Source: Strongyloides papillosus (taxonomy: Eukaryota; Nematoda; Chromadorea; Rhabditida; Strongyloididae). From it: a stretch of 64,000 nucleotides of DNA. The notes under the pieces were generated by a model. That model made no database searches and was not told where the DNA came from. It saw only the letters and a list, made by a program, of their open reading frames with translations. Position numbers and translations under genes: made by a program. The stretch covers positions 434,001 to 498,000 of the forward strand of contig SRSI01000052.1 in the NCBI GenBank assembly GCA_005656395.1, given 5' to 3'. This document shows positions 27,479 to 41,498 of this stretch, one piece after another; position 1 is the first letter of the stretch, and the number at the start of each line of letters is the position of its first letter.

Positions 27479-28840
27479 ATGTCAATTGAAAGAAAAATTC
27501 TTGAATGTGTTGATGATATTAAAAGATTAAAGCCAGGTGAGGCTTTTGCAATGTCATTTGAAATTGGCTATTATGACAATGAAAAATTGGATAGTTTTGT
27601 TACTTCAATATCATCCGGAAAATTGAAGAAAAAGAAGAAGAAAAATGGTACAAAACTTGGGAAATGTTATCGTGATAAATATGTAGGTAAAGATATAAAT
27701 GAAATCAGGGATAAACTATGTACAAATACAAATTTAATTGTACAAGGTAGTGTTTTATCAACAAAAATAGTCAAAATACTGGACAACCTTAAAAAGAAAA
27801 GAAATTTACTGTATAGTTCTCAGGAGTATACTGATACACACGTCACTACTGATGGGTACAGTCTTAGAGAGTTGTCCTCCGGTCATAAAAATAATTTTGT
27901 TAATTATAAAGATATTTTATCTTCAGAGAAAAAAATACATTCTTCTTTATATGATGATGGTAAGAAAATAAAAAGTAAATACTCTGAAAGAAAAAATATT
28001 GAGAATGAAGAAACACCAACAACTGATCTAACTAGCACGACAACAACTGTTTCTTTCTATACTTCTAATGACAAGCCATCTATGAACCAAAGTGATGTTA
28101 CAAGTGGAGTTTCATCGAAAATTACAACACCAAAAACATTAGAAACTACTGATTTAAAAAATCTACAAACACTTCAAACAACTGCTGTTACATCAACTTC
28201 TACTGTTCTCTCTGCTGCAAATAAATATTGTATAAAACCAATATCACGAAGACTAAATAAAAAGATAGCTAAACTTATTGAAAACGAAGAGAAAAAACGT
28301 AGGAATAATGAGATGGCTAAAGAAAAAGAGAAAAAAATTAATAATGCTTCCCTAAAGGTACTTTCTTCTTCTTCTAATGTTCAATCTGAAGATGTCTCTT
28401 CTTTATTGGATTCTACACAAAGGGAAAAAACGGCTTCAGTTAATAGTAGTTCTCAAGTTTCGACAGCAAATCAAATAGATTCTACAAATGATAAAGCTTC
28501 TGACAACAATAATGTTATAAATAAAAATAAACCTGATAAAGAAGTGGTCGTTGACAACAAATCAAAAGAAAATTCACCAGCTCTGCCATCAGTTAAGACA
28601 GTTGAATCACCAAAAATAAATAAAGACAACGATAAATCTAATTCAACATCTAATACCCCAACAGTTGAAACTGTAACAGCTATATCAATTAAGGATTACC
28701 ATATAAATCCAGTTGTTGAGAAAAAAGTTGAAAATCCAGAGATATCCTCAAACGCAGTACAGTCAAATCTTTCTTCAGTACAGACTGCTCAACTACCTCC
28801 ACACATTCAAGAACAAAATAATAAAGCATCACCTTTATAA
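27479..28840 (+). CDS. Unrecognised Lys/Ser/Thr-rich protein, single exon
   Basis: An uninterrupted 453-codon frame with an ATG at 27479 and TAA at the end. Residues 1-110 look ordered and may form a small domain: MSIERKILECVDDIKRL, then a lysine run and a GKDINEIRDKLCTNTNLIVQ stretch. The remainder is low complexity, rich in Ser, Thr, Asn and Lys, with one charged helix of about 35 residues (near 255-290, SRRLNKKIAKLIENEEKKRR). No signal peptide or membrane segment. The length and lack of in-frame stops in such AT-rich DNA make it a real gene. I do not recognise a family; a nuclear disordered protein is a guess from composition. It is convergent with the NEMP gene, 224 bp away. Confidence 0.7.
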   Translation: MSIERKILECVDDIKRLKPGEAFAMSFEIGYYDNEKLDSFVTSISSGKLKKKKKKNGTKLGKCYRDKYVGKDINEIRDKLCTNTNLIVQGSVLSTKIVKILDNLKKKRNLLYSSQEYTDTHVTTDGYSLRELSSGHKNNFVNYKDILSSEKKIHSSLYDDGKKIKSKYSERKNIENEETPTTDLTSTTTTVSFYTSNDKPSMNQSDVTSGVSSKITTPKTLETTDLKNLQTLQTTAVTSTSTVLSAANKYCIKPISRRLNKKIAKLIENEEKKRRNNEMAKEKEKKINNASLKVLSSSSNVQSEDVSSLLDSTQREKTASVNSSSQVSTANQIDSTNDKASDNNNVINKNKPDKEVVVDNKSKENSPALPSVKTVESPKINKDNDKSNSTSNTPTVETVTAISIKDYHINPVVEKKVENPEISSNAVQSNLSSVQTAQLPPHIQEQNNKASPL

Positions 28841-29064
28841 GTATAGGACTTAAAAAAATTTAAAATACAATTTATTTCACAAAGAATATTTAAAAATTTT
28901 TAATACACAACATATTTTAAATGAACAATTTTTTTGAAATATAAATTTATATTTGTAATAAAATAAACATACTATTATACAATAATTAGTCACTTATGAT
29001 ACAATAAATACAATTTGAAAAATATTACTTTATTGTACGCCTATTTCTACCAAAAAGATCTCAT

Positions 29065-30459
29065 TTAACTACTATCGTCAGTGAGATATTCATCTATGAC
29101 ATCATCATTTCTCCTTCTTTTGTATGGATATCTTTGCTTCTTTTTGGCATTTTTCTTCAAACTATTCTTTAGTAATTCTATTTGCTCCTTCACAAATTCA
29201 TCACTATAACCACTACTATCACTGTCGGTATCAAAATCTTCCTCTCTAAAGCCAATGTATGTTACAGGATCTTCGTCATCATGAACAAATTCAGCCAATT
29301 TTTTTGATTCTTTGACTCTACTAACTATTCTCCATGCATCAGCTTCTGGACTTGAACAAAATTTCTTTAGTTTCTCCAACTCCTGTCTTGTATAATCTTC
29401 ACCTTCTTTATCATATTCCTCCATGGTTAAAAATTTCCTCGGTTTAATAGGACTTGGAAATATTTTCTTTCTTGTATTATTTATCTTACCAGCTATTACT
29501 TTTGCTGGAGAGAATAGTAGATTCAAAAGTAAAATTATTGTTACAATTGTAATTGAAAAAGAAATTAATTGAGATGAAAAAAAGACCACTAATAAAGATG
29601 CAATTTGAAGAGCCCATTGTATTAAATTAATACTCCTAACGTCCCTAGGTGGGCCTTGCTTGTAAAATACTGCTAGTACTATGATAATAACACCTCCAAC
29701 ATATATTTGGAAGTAAATAAAATTATTAAAAATCATATCTTTAAGTTCATCCCAGAATAATGATAAAATAAAAGATAAGAAACTCCATCCACCGAAATAA
29801 ATAACAGTCGCTGAAGTTTTCTTTGGCATAAAGCGATACATAATAAAAACAACTAAAAATATTGAAAGAAGTAACCCTGTTACCACACCGGTTGAGTAAA
29901 AAAATGTTTCCGTTTTGACAAGATCTTTAGCCTTGTAGAATAAAAAGATTCCCAAACAAAATGCCGTTATTCGGTAAAAATTATACTTTAAACGAATAGT
30001 TCTGACACTATAACTATCCTCGCTTAGGATGCCAATATATGACTTTCTTATCAAAGGAATACATGTCAGATTGGAATTTTTCCTAAAAAAATTTTGGAAA
30101 TTGATTAAATTGTTTGTATGATCAATATACTGTTGGTTCACTTCATCATAAGTTTTACCAATAAATATTGTGTAACTATTTTTGGGAATATTCAAATGTA
30201 AATAAATATCACCTAGAGCATAGGAGAATGGTGATTCATTCAATGAGTGTGTAAAAACAGTAAATTTTCCAGATTCTACAGCATCATGTAAATGTGGTTT
30301 TTCTGTTAACTCTATAAAAAATATTAATTAAAAATAGTAAAAAATAGCATTCGATGACTAACCACTTAAAATAATACTTTTTGTAAATCTAGGCAATGTA
30401 ATAAAAATAAAAATGAGTACTATTATTCTAACATCCAACCAGTTTCTTTGATAAAGCAT
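29065..30459 (-). CDS. nemp-1: NEMP, nuclear envelope integral membrane protein (TMEM194)
   Basis: Exon 1 (30459-30363) and exon 2 (30311-29065) join in phase 1 across a 51-bp intron, giving 447 residues (human NEMP1 has 444). Exon 1 encodes a signal-peptide-like hydrophobic start, IIVLIFIFITLP. A lumenal N-terminal domain follows, then about five membrane helices, and a nucleoplasmic tail. The diagnostic DUF2215 motif FLTMEEYDKEGEDYTRQELE, followed by LKKFCSSPEADAWRIVSRV, matches the family's conserved C-terminal block. The end is acidic, then basic. NEMP proteins stiffen the nuclear envelope and support fertility. Function is inferred from the family. Confidence 0.88.
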
Positions 30460-32723
30460 TAGATAAAGTTTATAAATGAGAAGTATAAAAATGAGTGAGC
30501 AATAGATAAAAAAAATATCACACCAGATGTGGTATATATATTACACCAAATATTATCAGCGGCAAAGTAAACTTTCGTCGTAAGATATTTTTAAATTTTA
30601 AAAACAATAATAATAATGATTAATTACCATTTGAATCATTATAAGCAATATTTATTTATATATTATCAATTTTCAAATAGTTAATGATATTGTCTATAAA
30701 ACTAAATTTCATTGACATCATATCTTAATTAACAAAAATACAAAGTAAATGAACTTTTAATTAAGATTGATGTTATGATACAGTTTTGATATGATATTCT
30801 CTTTCATAACATTTTTAATTTCTCATTTCAATAACAAAAAAATGATAATTATTCGGTGTATTCTATAACAATAAAATTACTTACTTTAAATGTCTTCTTT
30901 TGATGAAATTATAAAAATTACTACTAAAACTCGATTATTATTACAGTGTCAATTTTAATGATTTTTAGCTTAATCGTCAAAATACTTTTATTTTTATGAT
31001 TTCAAAATAATTTAACTAAATTTATATCTTATTTTATAATGGTATAATGTTTAGTGATAAAAAATATCGAATATTTATACCATATTTATCTTATTCTTTA
31101 GTTTTCAAAAATTTTTGCATTTGTCAATGAAAAAATACATTTATATCGAAGATTTTTTTGTTAAATTACGACTTTGTTGTTTATGTAAAGTATGTTACTT
31201 TTCTTAACCTTAAATGTATTATAATTAAATATTCAATAAAATCTATTTTTTATGTCTATAAAATAATTAACTTTTTTAAGAATGGTTAATGATGTGTAAG
31301 CAAAATAAAGTTTTCTGATCATTATCTATTTAATGTTTAAGTTAATTGTTTTTAACTTTTCAATTCATTTTTTAAAAAAACAACATAGAATTAAATTTGT
31401 TATTGTTAAACTTTTATTTTTTTAATAAAACTTTTTCGTTGATTAAGATTTATGTGTTTTTAGAAGAAGCTATTGTTTTAAAATTAGTACAAAAAAATTA
31501 ATTTAATGTGATTATTATATGTTAATACTTTAAATATATATTTAAAATGATTGATAAAAAAAATATTTTTTACTTTTTTAAATTATAGTAGATTAGATTC
31601 TTCAAATAGGCTATTTTTAGAATTTCTCGTAGCTTTAATTAGCAAATATTATTTTTGTTAATATATCTATAAATATCTATGGTATATATATAGATATGTA
31701 CATATGATGGTTTATATATATTGTAAAATTTGTCAAAGATAATTTGGTTAACGAATATTTATAAATGATTTTTACTACAAGTTAACATATTCAGGACAAT
31801 ATATGAATAAAAGTTAAATGATATATTTATTATAAATTTCCAGATATTTAATCTCATTTACTGTAAGGATTTAAAAAGTTCTTATTGTACAAATATTAGA
31901 AGTAGTTATTACTTAATACCTATATAGTTTAGATGTAAAGTCATTTTAAAACTGTATTAGTGATGATAAATTAATTAGTTGAATAGGAATAAACATACCA
32001 AATTAAATTTATAGGAAGGCCATTAAGTGATCTTGTTATAGTTGTTAAGAAGTAAATATTATACATTTTCCAATTATCTTATGATTAAGTTTCTGATATG
32101 TTAAATATATGTCTATTACAACATGTGTATCAAGAAAAATATGTGTGGAGGTGGTTTAGATATATATACAAATATATATTATTATTATTGTAAAATTTTT
32201 TATTTCTTTGAAATATCAATTAAAAATTTTCTTATCATAGAAATAAATAAAAAAGAGTGAAATCTTAGTATATGATTGTTTAAGTTTTTTTTATTGATAA
32301 AAATAATCTTTTTATTTTTTTACTGTATCTCCACACTAAAGATCTATATCAAATAAATACATATATTTTATATATTTTTTGTATTACTTCTAGCAACAAT
32401 TTGTGATTTATTATTCTCAATATTTTTCTTATAAAATGTACAAAAACAGTTGTCTATACTTTTCTATTTCACCTTTTCAAATATTTTTGTAAAGGGTTAT
32501 ATTGAAAGGTGAATATAATTTGAAAAAGGGATTCCCGAATATTATTCTTTCATCTTAAATATTATATGTATTTTTATTACTTTCATTTATTTTGTATACA
32601 TTTTTTAGTGTTATCGAATACTATTTATAAGATTGATATTTCATTTTAGAATCATACTTTTTAAGTATTATTTTTATTTAAAAAAATTTATTGTTTTTTT
32701 ATCAATAAATATATACTAATACT
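30460..32723. other. Divergent intergenic region
   Basis: 2.3 kb between divergently transcribed NEMP and glutamate transporter genes. Very AT-rich; I see no ORF, RNA gene or clear repeat. Expected to hold neuronal promoter elements for the transporter. Confidence 0.5.
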
Positions 32724-34568
32724 ATGAGCGTATCTGTATTACCATCTGCTGATGATCGTCTAGCACATTATGAAGCTCATGATAAAGCTTCGAAAGTTAA
32801 AGCTGCTATTGACAGCTCAAGAAAGTCTGTTAAAAGACTCGCTAGAGGTACAGCTGAAAGAGTCTCAAGAGTTTTATCTGGAGGTACAATAGAAAATATA
32901 GAACAATTAAAATCAAACAATGAACCAAAAGATCAACTATTTTTAAAAAAGACAAGATGGCAAATTGCTATTATGGCTAACATTGGTTTTTTAATAGCTT
33001 TTGGTATAAGATGTAATTTTGGTGCTGCTAAAACTAGAATGGTTTCTAATTTTACTGATCTTAATGGTGTTACTCATCCAAAAGAATTCCATTGGACAGC
33101 ATCACAATTAGGACTTCTGGAATCTAGTTTTTTCTATGGATATGCTGCTAGTCAAATACCTGGTGGTTTGTTAGCTGCTAAATTTGCTCCAAATATACTT
33201 TTTGGTTTAAGTGTTTCTATTGCATCACTTATTAATATTGCTATACCAATTGCTCTTTATTATCATCCATCAACAGATGGTGTTGTTGTTGCACTACAAA
33301 TAGCTCAAGGTTTATCTTTAGGAATAGCTTATCCATGTATGCATGGTGTTTGGAGATATTTTGCTCCACCTTTGGAAAGATCTAAATTAGTTACTACAAC
33401 ATTTACTGGAGCCTATTTAGGTGTGATGATTGGATTACCTTTATCAGCAATTTTAGTTTCATATATTTCATGGTCAGCTCCATTTTATTTTTATGGTATA
33501 TTTGGTTGTGTTTGGTTTATTGGTTGGATTTACATTTCAGCACCTTCACCAAAAGTTCACCCACGTATTAGTGAAGCTGAAAAGGAGTATATAATAAATT
33601 CCATTGGTCCTGTTGCATCATCTGGTCAAGTTACTTTAACAACAGTACCATGGAAGGAAATATTTTTATCTGGACCTAATTGGGCTATAACAATTTCAAA
33701 TTTTTGTCGTGGTTGGGTATTTTTCTTATTAATCGGTAATCAATTAACTTATATGAAAGATGTCCTTAAAATGGATATTCATAATGGTGGACTCTTTGCT
33801 GCATTACCACAATTGTCATTATCAATAGTCGTTTTGTTTGGTGGACAAGCATCAGATTATTTGAGAAGTACAGGAAAAATGAGTACAACAGCTGTAAGAA
33901 AATTATTTAATACAATTGGATTTTGTTGTGAGGCATCATTATTATGTGTGTTAGCCTTTGTCAAAAATCCAGTTATTGCTATTATTATATTAACACTTTC
34001 ATGTGGTTTAAGTGGTTTTACATTATCAGGATTCAATGTTAATCATTTTGACATTGCTCCACGTTATGCTCCAATATTAATGGGAATATCCAATGGTGTT
34101 GGAGCTTTAGCTGGTTTAGGTAATATTGTTACCGAACATTTAACTGCTCATGATCCAGCTGGATGGAAAGAATGTTTCTTATTAGCTATGGGTATTGATC
34201 TTTTTGCTGCGGTAACATTTTTAATATTTGGTTCGGGAGAATTACAAGATTGGGCAAAAGAAGAAGAACCTACTCAGACAATGAGTGAAATTATCAGAAG
34301 AGTTTCAACAGCAGTAAGAAGAATGTCGACAATATCAAGGAAAGGAACTCCAGGTGGTAGAAGAACGGGAATACAAAAATTAAGAGAACAAAATGGTGGG
34401 GTGGATGGTATATCAAATTTCGGAGCTTCAATAGGATCAGTTTCATTTGCCCATCCAGTTGTTACTTTACCAGAAGGAGAAGAATTAGGTGAAATAGAAA
34501 AGAATACATTTATGATGAGTAATGCCAGTATATTAAATGATAATAGAAGGGCACAACATTATTTGTAA
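32724..34568 (+). CDS. eat-4: Vesicular glutamate transporter (SLC17/VGLUT, EAT-4-like)
   Basis: A single 614-codon exon encoding a major-facilitator protein with 12 predicted helices. VGLUT signatures are clear: FGIRCNFGAAKTRM in TM1, ESSFFYGYAASQIPGG in TM2, GIAYPCMHGVWRYFAPPLERS in TM4, SAPFYFYG, NQLTYMKDVLKM, and SGFNVNHFDIAPRYAPILMG in the C-terminal half. It ends the core with SGELQDWAKEE as in nematode EAT-4. The family loads glutamate into synaptic vesicles using the proton gradient. TM2 has Glu where vertebrate VGLUTs carry a His. The N-terminal tail (about 80 residues) is basic and Ser-rich; the C-terminal tail carries RRVSTAVRRMSTISRK, likely phosphorylation sites. C. elegans has three paralogues, so EAT-4 versus VGLU-2/3 is not settled. 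No intron, unlike C. elegans. Confidence 0.88.
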   Translation: MSVSVLPSADDRLAHYEAHDKASKVKAAIDSSRKSVKRLARGTAERVSRVLSGGTIENIEQLKSNNEPKDQLFLKKTRWQIAIMANIGFLIAFGIRCNFGAAKTRMVSNFTDLNGVTHPKEFHWTASQLGLLESSFFYGYAASQIPGGLLAAKFAPNILFGLSVSIASLINIAIPIALYYHPSTDGVVVALQIAQGLSLGIAYPCMHGVWRYFAPPLERSKLVTTTFTGAYLGVMIGLPLSAILVSYISWSAPFYFYGIFGCVWFIGWIYISAPSPKVHPRISEAEKEYIINSIGPVASSGQVTLTTVPWKEIFLSGPNWAITISNFCRGWVFFLLIGNQLTYMKDVLKMDIHNGGLFAALPQLSLSIVVLFGGQASDYLRSTGKMSTTAVRKLFNTIGFCCEASLLCVLAFVKNPVIAIIILTLSCGLSGFTLSGFNVNHFDIAPRYAPILMGISNGVGALAGLGNIVTEHLTAHDPAGWKECFLLAMGIDLFAAVTFLIFGSGELQDWAKEEEPTQTMSEIIRRVSTAVRRMSTISRKGTPGGRRTGIQKLREQNGGVDGISNFGASIGSVSFAHPVVTLPEGEELGEIEKNTFMMSNASILNDNRRAQHYL

Positions 34569-37001
<2,433 letters not shown>

Positions 37002-37944
37002 ATTTAAATGAAAACAACAGTTAAAATCTCTGCCAATTCGTTTTTAAATTTAGTCTTTCTTTTATTAACATTTAAAATCCCATTGTAATGATCTTTTTGT
37101 AATTAAGGAAAGATGTAAAGAAATATAAAAATGACATATAAAAATATATTTAAGATGATAATCTACTTTTAATGGTTTAATTTGAGTTATATAATTTGAT
37201 GAAATGAAACTAGTTTTTTTATTGTGGTTCAATTTAATAACTAGTATTAAATATACACATATTTTATTGTCTATTTGAATGTTATTATTTTTTAATATAT
37301 CCTGTCTTTATGAGGATAGAGTTTTTTCAGCCCCAAAATGTTTTCTTTAATTCTATCATAAAGATAACTTCAGTTGTCAATTATTACTTTTAAAGATGTT
37401 TTTTCTGGGATGATTTTGTTGTTCTTGGGAGAATAGTAAAAAATATTAGGTTTTAACTCATAAGTGTCATCATATAGTTGCACTTTTCTAAATATAATTT
37501 TGATATCAATTCTATTAAAATTTTTGTCAAAACAATTCGTCTTAAATTTACAAAAATAGCATTCTTGAAATGGGACTAAGAGAAATAAATAAATAAAATT
37601 TGTTCTAGAATATTACTTCTTAGTAAATGTGATTTTTCTGAAGTATTTTTAGAATTTCACTTCTTATTTAAGTTCCAATAATATTAAAATATATATATAT
37701 CTAAATATGGTAAGAAAGTTATCATGAAACAAAATACGTATTAGCGGATAAGTATAGACATTTCTTCGTAAAACATAGTTAAATTTAACTAAAGCAAACT
37801 TGTTTGTTTCTCAAAGAATACAGAAACATTTTCATTATTGAAAAAAACAAACCAAAATATATTAAAAAAATTTATTAAATTAACAAAGTAGAGGGAAAAG
37901 TGGTGAAATATTTATAATAAAAGTAGAGAGGGAAAGTGAAATAT
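37002..37944. other. Intergenic spacer at left edge of the accessory island
   Basis: AT-rich with no gene. A tandem duplication at its right end touches the stop codon of the RPA-like ORF and is listed separately. Confidence 0.5.
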
Positions 37945-37953
37945 TTATAATAA
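37886..37953. repeat. Two-copy direct tandem repeat, ~34 bp
   Basis: Two near-identical copies of an AAGTAGAG..GAAATATTTATAATAA unit (37886-37920 and 37921-37953). The second covers the stop codon of the RPA-like ORF, so a recent duplication occurred at its 3' end. Confidence 0.85.
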
Positions 37954-38733
37954 AGGTTCAATGCCAAGAACTACCCATCTAAAGTTTTCAGCTGCCTTGC
38001 AGCTCACTTTGAATACATATGTTCTTCTCCTACTGCCTTCAAATATGTCCGCCGAGAGTCCTAATCTCCTAACAGTTGCTTCAGCTGGTTCTCCGAGGAA
38101 CTTCTGTGTCGCAAAATTACGGCACCAAACCCATTGTGCCTCCGTCCCGGCGACAAGCTCAAATTCCACAAAAAATCCATATGTGCAGCTACCAGAATCT
38201 GTCCGACACTTCGGGCAGTAGAATGAACCAGGGCCCCTCTCTCTGACTCTTGTCTTGCAGCATCTCTGGTTCACACAGGCTCTGTAGAATGGAGAACCTT
38301 TTATTTGTCCAAGCATCCCGACCACACTGAAGATTTCTTCAGGTCCCTGTGTGGTTTCAACTCTATTGCGGGCTTCCTGGATTGTGATCGCTTTGGCTCC
38401 TACTCTTTCAACTGTACTCCGGAGGCTTTCGACAGTTGTAGGAGATATCGTGAACGGAGGCTGGCCACCATATTCCTCCACAAAAACGTCATCGTTCACT
38501 AAGATATCGTAGCTGTGTCCCGTCCGGTTGAACTTGTCGCTTGCATTCCGAATCGCAGAGCCAGGACCACGCACCACGTAAGACACATTCTCTCGGACCT
38601 TCCCAAACATCTCCGGTCTCGTGTCGTTAAAACATTTCAATGATACCACCGCGCCATCTTCGCCTACGATATAGAAATTAAAAATCTGACACGGGCCTTT
38701 TAGTGATGGCACACTTGAAAAACCAGTCTTCAC
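37945..38733 (-). CDS. RPA1-like OB-fold/zinc-ribbon ORF, 5' end missing or in another exon
   Basis: About 262 residues resembling parts of the large subunit of replication protein A. Residues 1-95 look like an OB fold of the DBD-A type (VVSLKCFNDTRPEMFGKV, then YDILVNDDVFVEEY). Residues about 130-262 look like the DBD-C fold with its zinc ribbon, Cys-x4-Cys-x14-Cys-x2-Cys (CVNQRC...YCPKC). The middle OB domain of RPA1 appears to be absent. There is no ATG: the frame begins at GTG after an in-frame TAA. A TTTTAAG acceptor lies exactly there, so an upstream exon may exist, but I cannot find one. Base composition is near half G+C, far above the neighbours, pointing to transfer or a mobile element. 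Helitron-type transposons often carry RPA-like genes, but I see no rep/helicase here. Confidence 0.6.
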   Translation of the reverse strand: MKTGFSSVPSLKGPCQIFNFYIVGEDGAVVSLKCFNDTRPEMFGKVRENVSYVVRGPGSAIRNASDKFNRTGHSYDILVNDDVFVEEYGGQPPFTISPTTVESLRSTVERVGAKAITIQEARNRVETTQGPEEIFSVVGMLGQIKGSPFYRACVNQRCCKTRVRERGPGSFYCPKCRTDSGSCTYGFFVEFELVAGTEAQWVWCRNFATQKFLGEPAEATVRRLGLSADIFEGSRRRTYVFKVSCKAAENFRWVVLGIEPLL

Positions 38734-38746
38734 TTAAAATCAAAAT

Positions 38747-38764
38747 GTCACCTACAGGTGACAG
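38747..38764. repeat. 18-bp near-palindrome TGTCACCT-AC-AGGTGACA
   Basis: Perfect arms TGTCACCT/AGGTGACA around a two-base centre, just 5' of the RPA-like ORF. The same motif recurs at 42233-42250 and, with one mismatch, at 42279-42300. Confidence 0.85.
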
Positions 38765-41450
38765 TATCTCCTAAGTAGAATTTTTAATAAGTAAATCCTA
38801 TTACAATCCCCACTTTATTTAGAGGAGTAACGAGGCAGATCAAATTTTTTTCGATGTTGAAACTTTTTTATAACTGAATATACGTAACTTTATGTGCTGA
38901 TTTCAAAAAACGCAATATTTTTTTAATCTGAAGTCCCGTTCTTGAGATACAGCTACTTAAAGGTGTTTTGATGTGTTAGTCTTGACCCCCTTAGAGTTAT
39001 TCGTTTTATCTGAAATTTTACAGGTAAATATAGTTTTAGATACTAATAATATAAAAATAAAAAAAGGTTAAAATTTCAAGTTCATTCTTGAGATTTTGGA
39101 TTTTTTCCAAAATGGCCGAAAAAAACCTAAATTCTTACATTTTAAAATGATATATCAGGATTCAGAGAAGGAAATCGAAAAAAAGAAAAAAAGCTATCCT
39201 AAGTTTTTCTTTAACTTACATTTTGAATATAATCCCAAGAAAATCGAAAAACTTTAAGTACCATAAAACTGTTGCAGAAATTTTACGAAAAAAAATTTTT
39301 TGCAAAAGATTTTTTGTATTTTTTTAAAAAAAGTATGTCAAGATGAAACTTTTTGAGAAAGGTGTTTCTACAACTTTTATGTAGAATTAAATTCTCTATG
39401 GAATGATATATATATCATGTTGATTCATTTATCCGTTCCCGAGATATAAAGAAAAAAGTGATTTTTAATTTTTAAAAAAGTGATATTTTTTAGTTTCAAG
39501 AAAGAAAAAAAGTTTCAATACGTCAATTTTTTCAGAATGTCTTGAATTTTCCCCCTTAGAGAAATTTGTTGCGAATATTTTAAGATATTAACCGTTCATT
39601 TAACTCTTTTCATTCTTGAGTTAGTCAAAAAACAAATTGGTCAATTTTTTTTTTCTAATTTTTAAATTTTAAGAAAAAAGTAGGCAAAGATGAAACTTTT
39701 TCAATATGAAATGTTCACAAAATTTATGTGAAATTTAATTCTCTATCGAATGACATATAGATCGTCTTAATCCCATTATCCGTTGTCGAGATACATCTAA
39801 TAAAGTACCAAATTCTGAAATTCGGTACCTCCATTTTTTCGTCAATACCGATTTTTTTATACAAACTTTCACATACAGACGTAATTTTTAATGCTTATTA
39901 CATGCAGACTATAAAATTTACCAAAAAAGTCCGATCCCGAAAATAGTAAGTCATCGAAAATTACCCTAGATCTCAGAGGAAAAGTTTACTTCTTAAATGG
40001 TTTTGGTTATATGCACTATTTTTTATTAAAATGAAAATGTATTTTAAATATGTTGAACAGAAAAAATAAATATTAGCTTCATTTGAATTTTTGCTCTTGA
40101 GAAACATCTACTTCAGTAAGAATAATATTAAAATTTGTAATCTCCCCAAAATAAAAAATTACAAAAACAACAGATTTTTTAAAGAAAGTAAAAAACAATA
40201 ATTCATTAAAGCCATTGGACCAATTGTTTTAAACAATTTCAAATATTAATTTATATTCCTAAGAATATAGTAGATAGGATAGGTGAAAAAAGTGGTTTTT
40301 ATTTAATTATATGTAATTTTTGTGCCGACTAAAATTTTTTTTAATCACTGCAATATATGACAATCATTAAGATATAGTGAAAAACTTAAAAAGAAATTAT
40401 ATTCGGCCTTTTGAAACTTAACGAAATTTTTATTAAATATCATTAAATCCTATAATAAATTAAATTTTTTACTCCAAATCTTTTTATGTTAAAATGATCT
40501 ATACTAAATCGTTTCAAACTATTGCAATATAGTTATCCATATTATAAGTTTTAAAAAAAAATGTTTAAAATTTATGATATGGTGATGCACACACTTATTT
40601 TTTAAAAAATGTAAAAATATCTAAAAGTTTTGCTATGGTCTGTAAAAATCACAAAAAAATTAACCTAATTTCTAAGTTTGAATTGTTCACCAATACATTT
40701 TGAAAGTAAATTTTACAATATTTTATTAAAAAAATCACCAATACTTTGATGTAAATATATTTTAAGCTTTTAAAGTCTATATAAATTTATTCAATGCGAA
40801 AAGTGTCTGAGTAATGGTTTTGATTTATTTTTAATCTTTTTAACTTAAAAGAATCTTTTTATCGTTTTGAATACATTCAAAATTTTAATTTTCACAACAC
40901 ATTTTAAAAAGTTTCTTTATTAAAAAATATAAAACAAAAATTATACATAAAAAATGTAAAAGTATTCTTTATTATGTTACCAAAATGCGAAATGATAAAA
41001 TAACAATCGCAAAAATTGTATCATTTTAAGTTAAATAACTATGAAATACTTATGATCAACCTCAAATATTACTAATTCTTTAAAAAGTTAACCAAACTTA
41101 AAACTAATCTGTATTTTAAATTTCTATCATATTTAATAACTTAAAGCACCCATATTAATTAGAAATTTAATTTAAACATTTTTCTTAATTTTTTTTCTAT
41201 ACTAAAAATTTGTAGAAAGATTATTCAAACTTAGAATCTTAAATGATTTTAAAATCATGAGAATATGTAATAAAACAATTTTGATAAAATATGTTTTGTA
41301 AATTTTTAACATTCAAAAACCTATAAAATTTTAATAATAATTATTAATATTTTTAAATACAAAAATATTTCTTGGAATCTTGCAAGTATGCTATTATAAA
41401 ACAAAAGATTTTTAATTTTTTCTAGAATTCTAAATATTTTTCAGAAAATA
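38765..41450. repeat. Field of degenerate ~170-bp repeats, non-coding
   Basis: AT-rich DNA with no ORF. A recurring anchor of the form CCGTTCTTGAGATAC is seen near 38935, 39080, 39432, 39610, 39776 and 40091, with spacings of about 146, 351, 177, 170 and 311 bp, i.e. one or two units. The two best copies, 39382-39448 and 39729-39794, share AATTCTCTAT.GAATGA and TTATCCGTT..CGAGATA. To the right of about 40.2 kb the sequence decays into plain AT-rich DNA. Confidence 0.55.
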
Positions 41451-41498
41451 CAAGCCCTGCGGGCAAGTAGCGACGAGCGAAGCGAGTTGCTGCTTGTG
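41451..41498 (+). other. GC-rich hairpin containing GCGAAGC
   Basis: CAAGTAGCGAC pairs with GTTGCTGCTTG (all 11 positions if G-T pairs are allowed), closing a loop with the unusually stable mini-hairpin GCGAAGC. It stands out as a GC island in AT-rich DNA. It resembles terminal hairpins of mobile elements, but no CTRR Helitron end follows. Confidence 0.6.
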
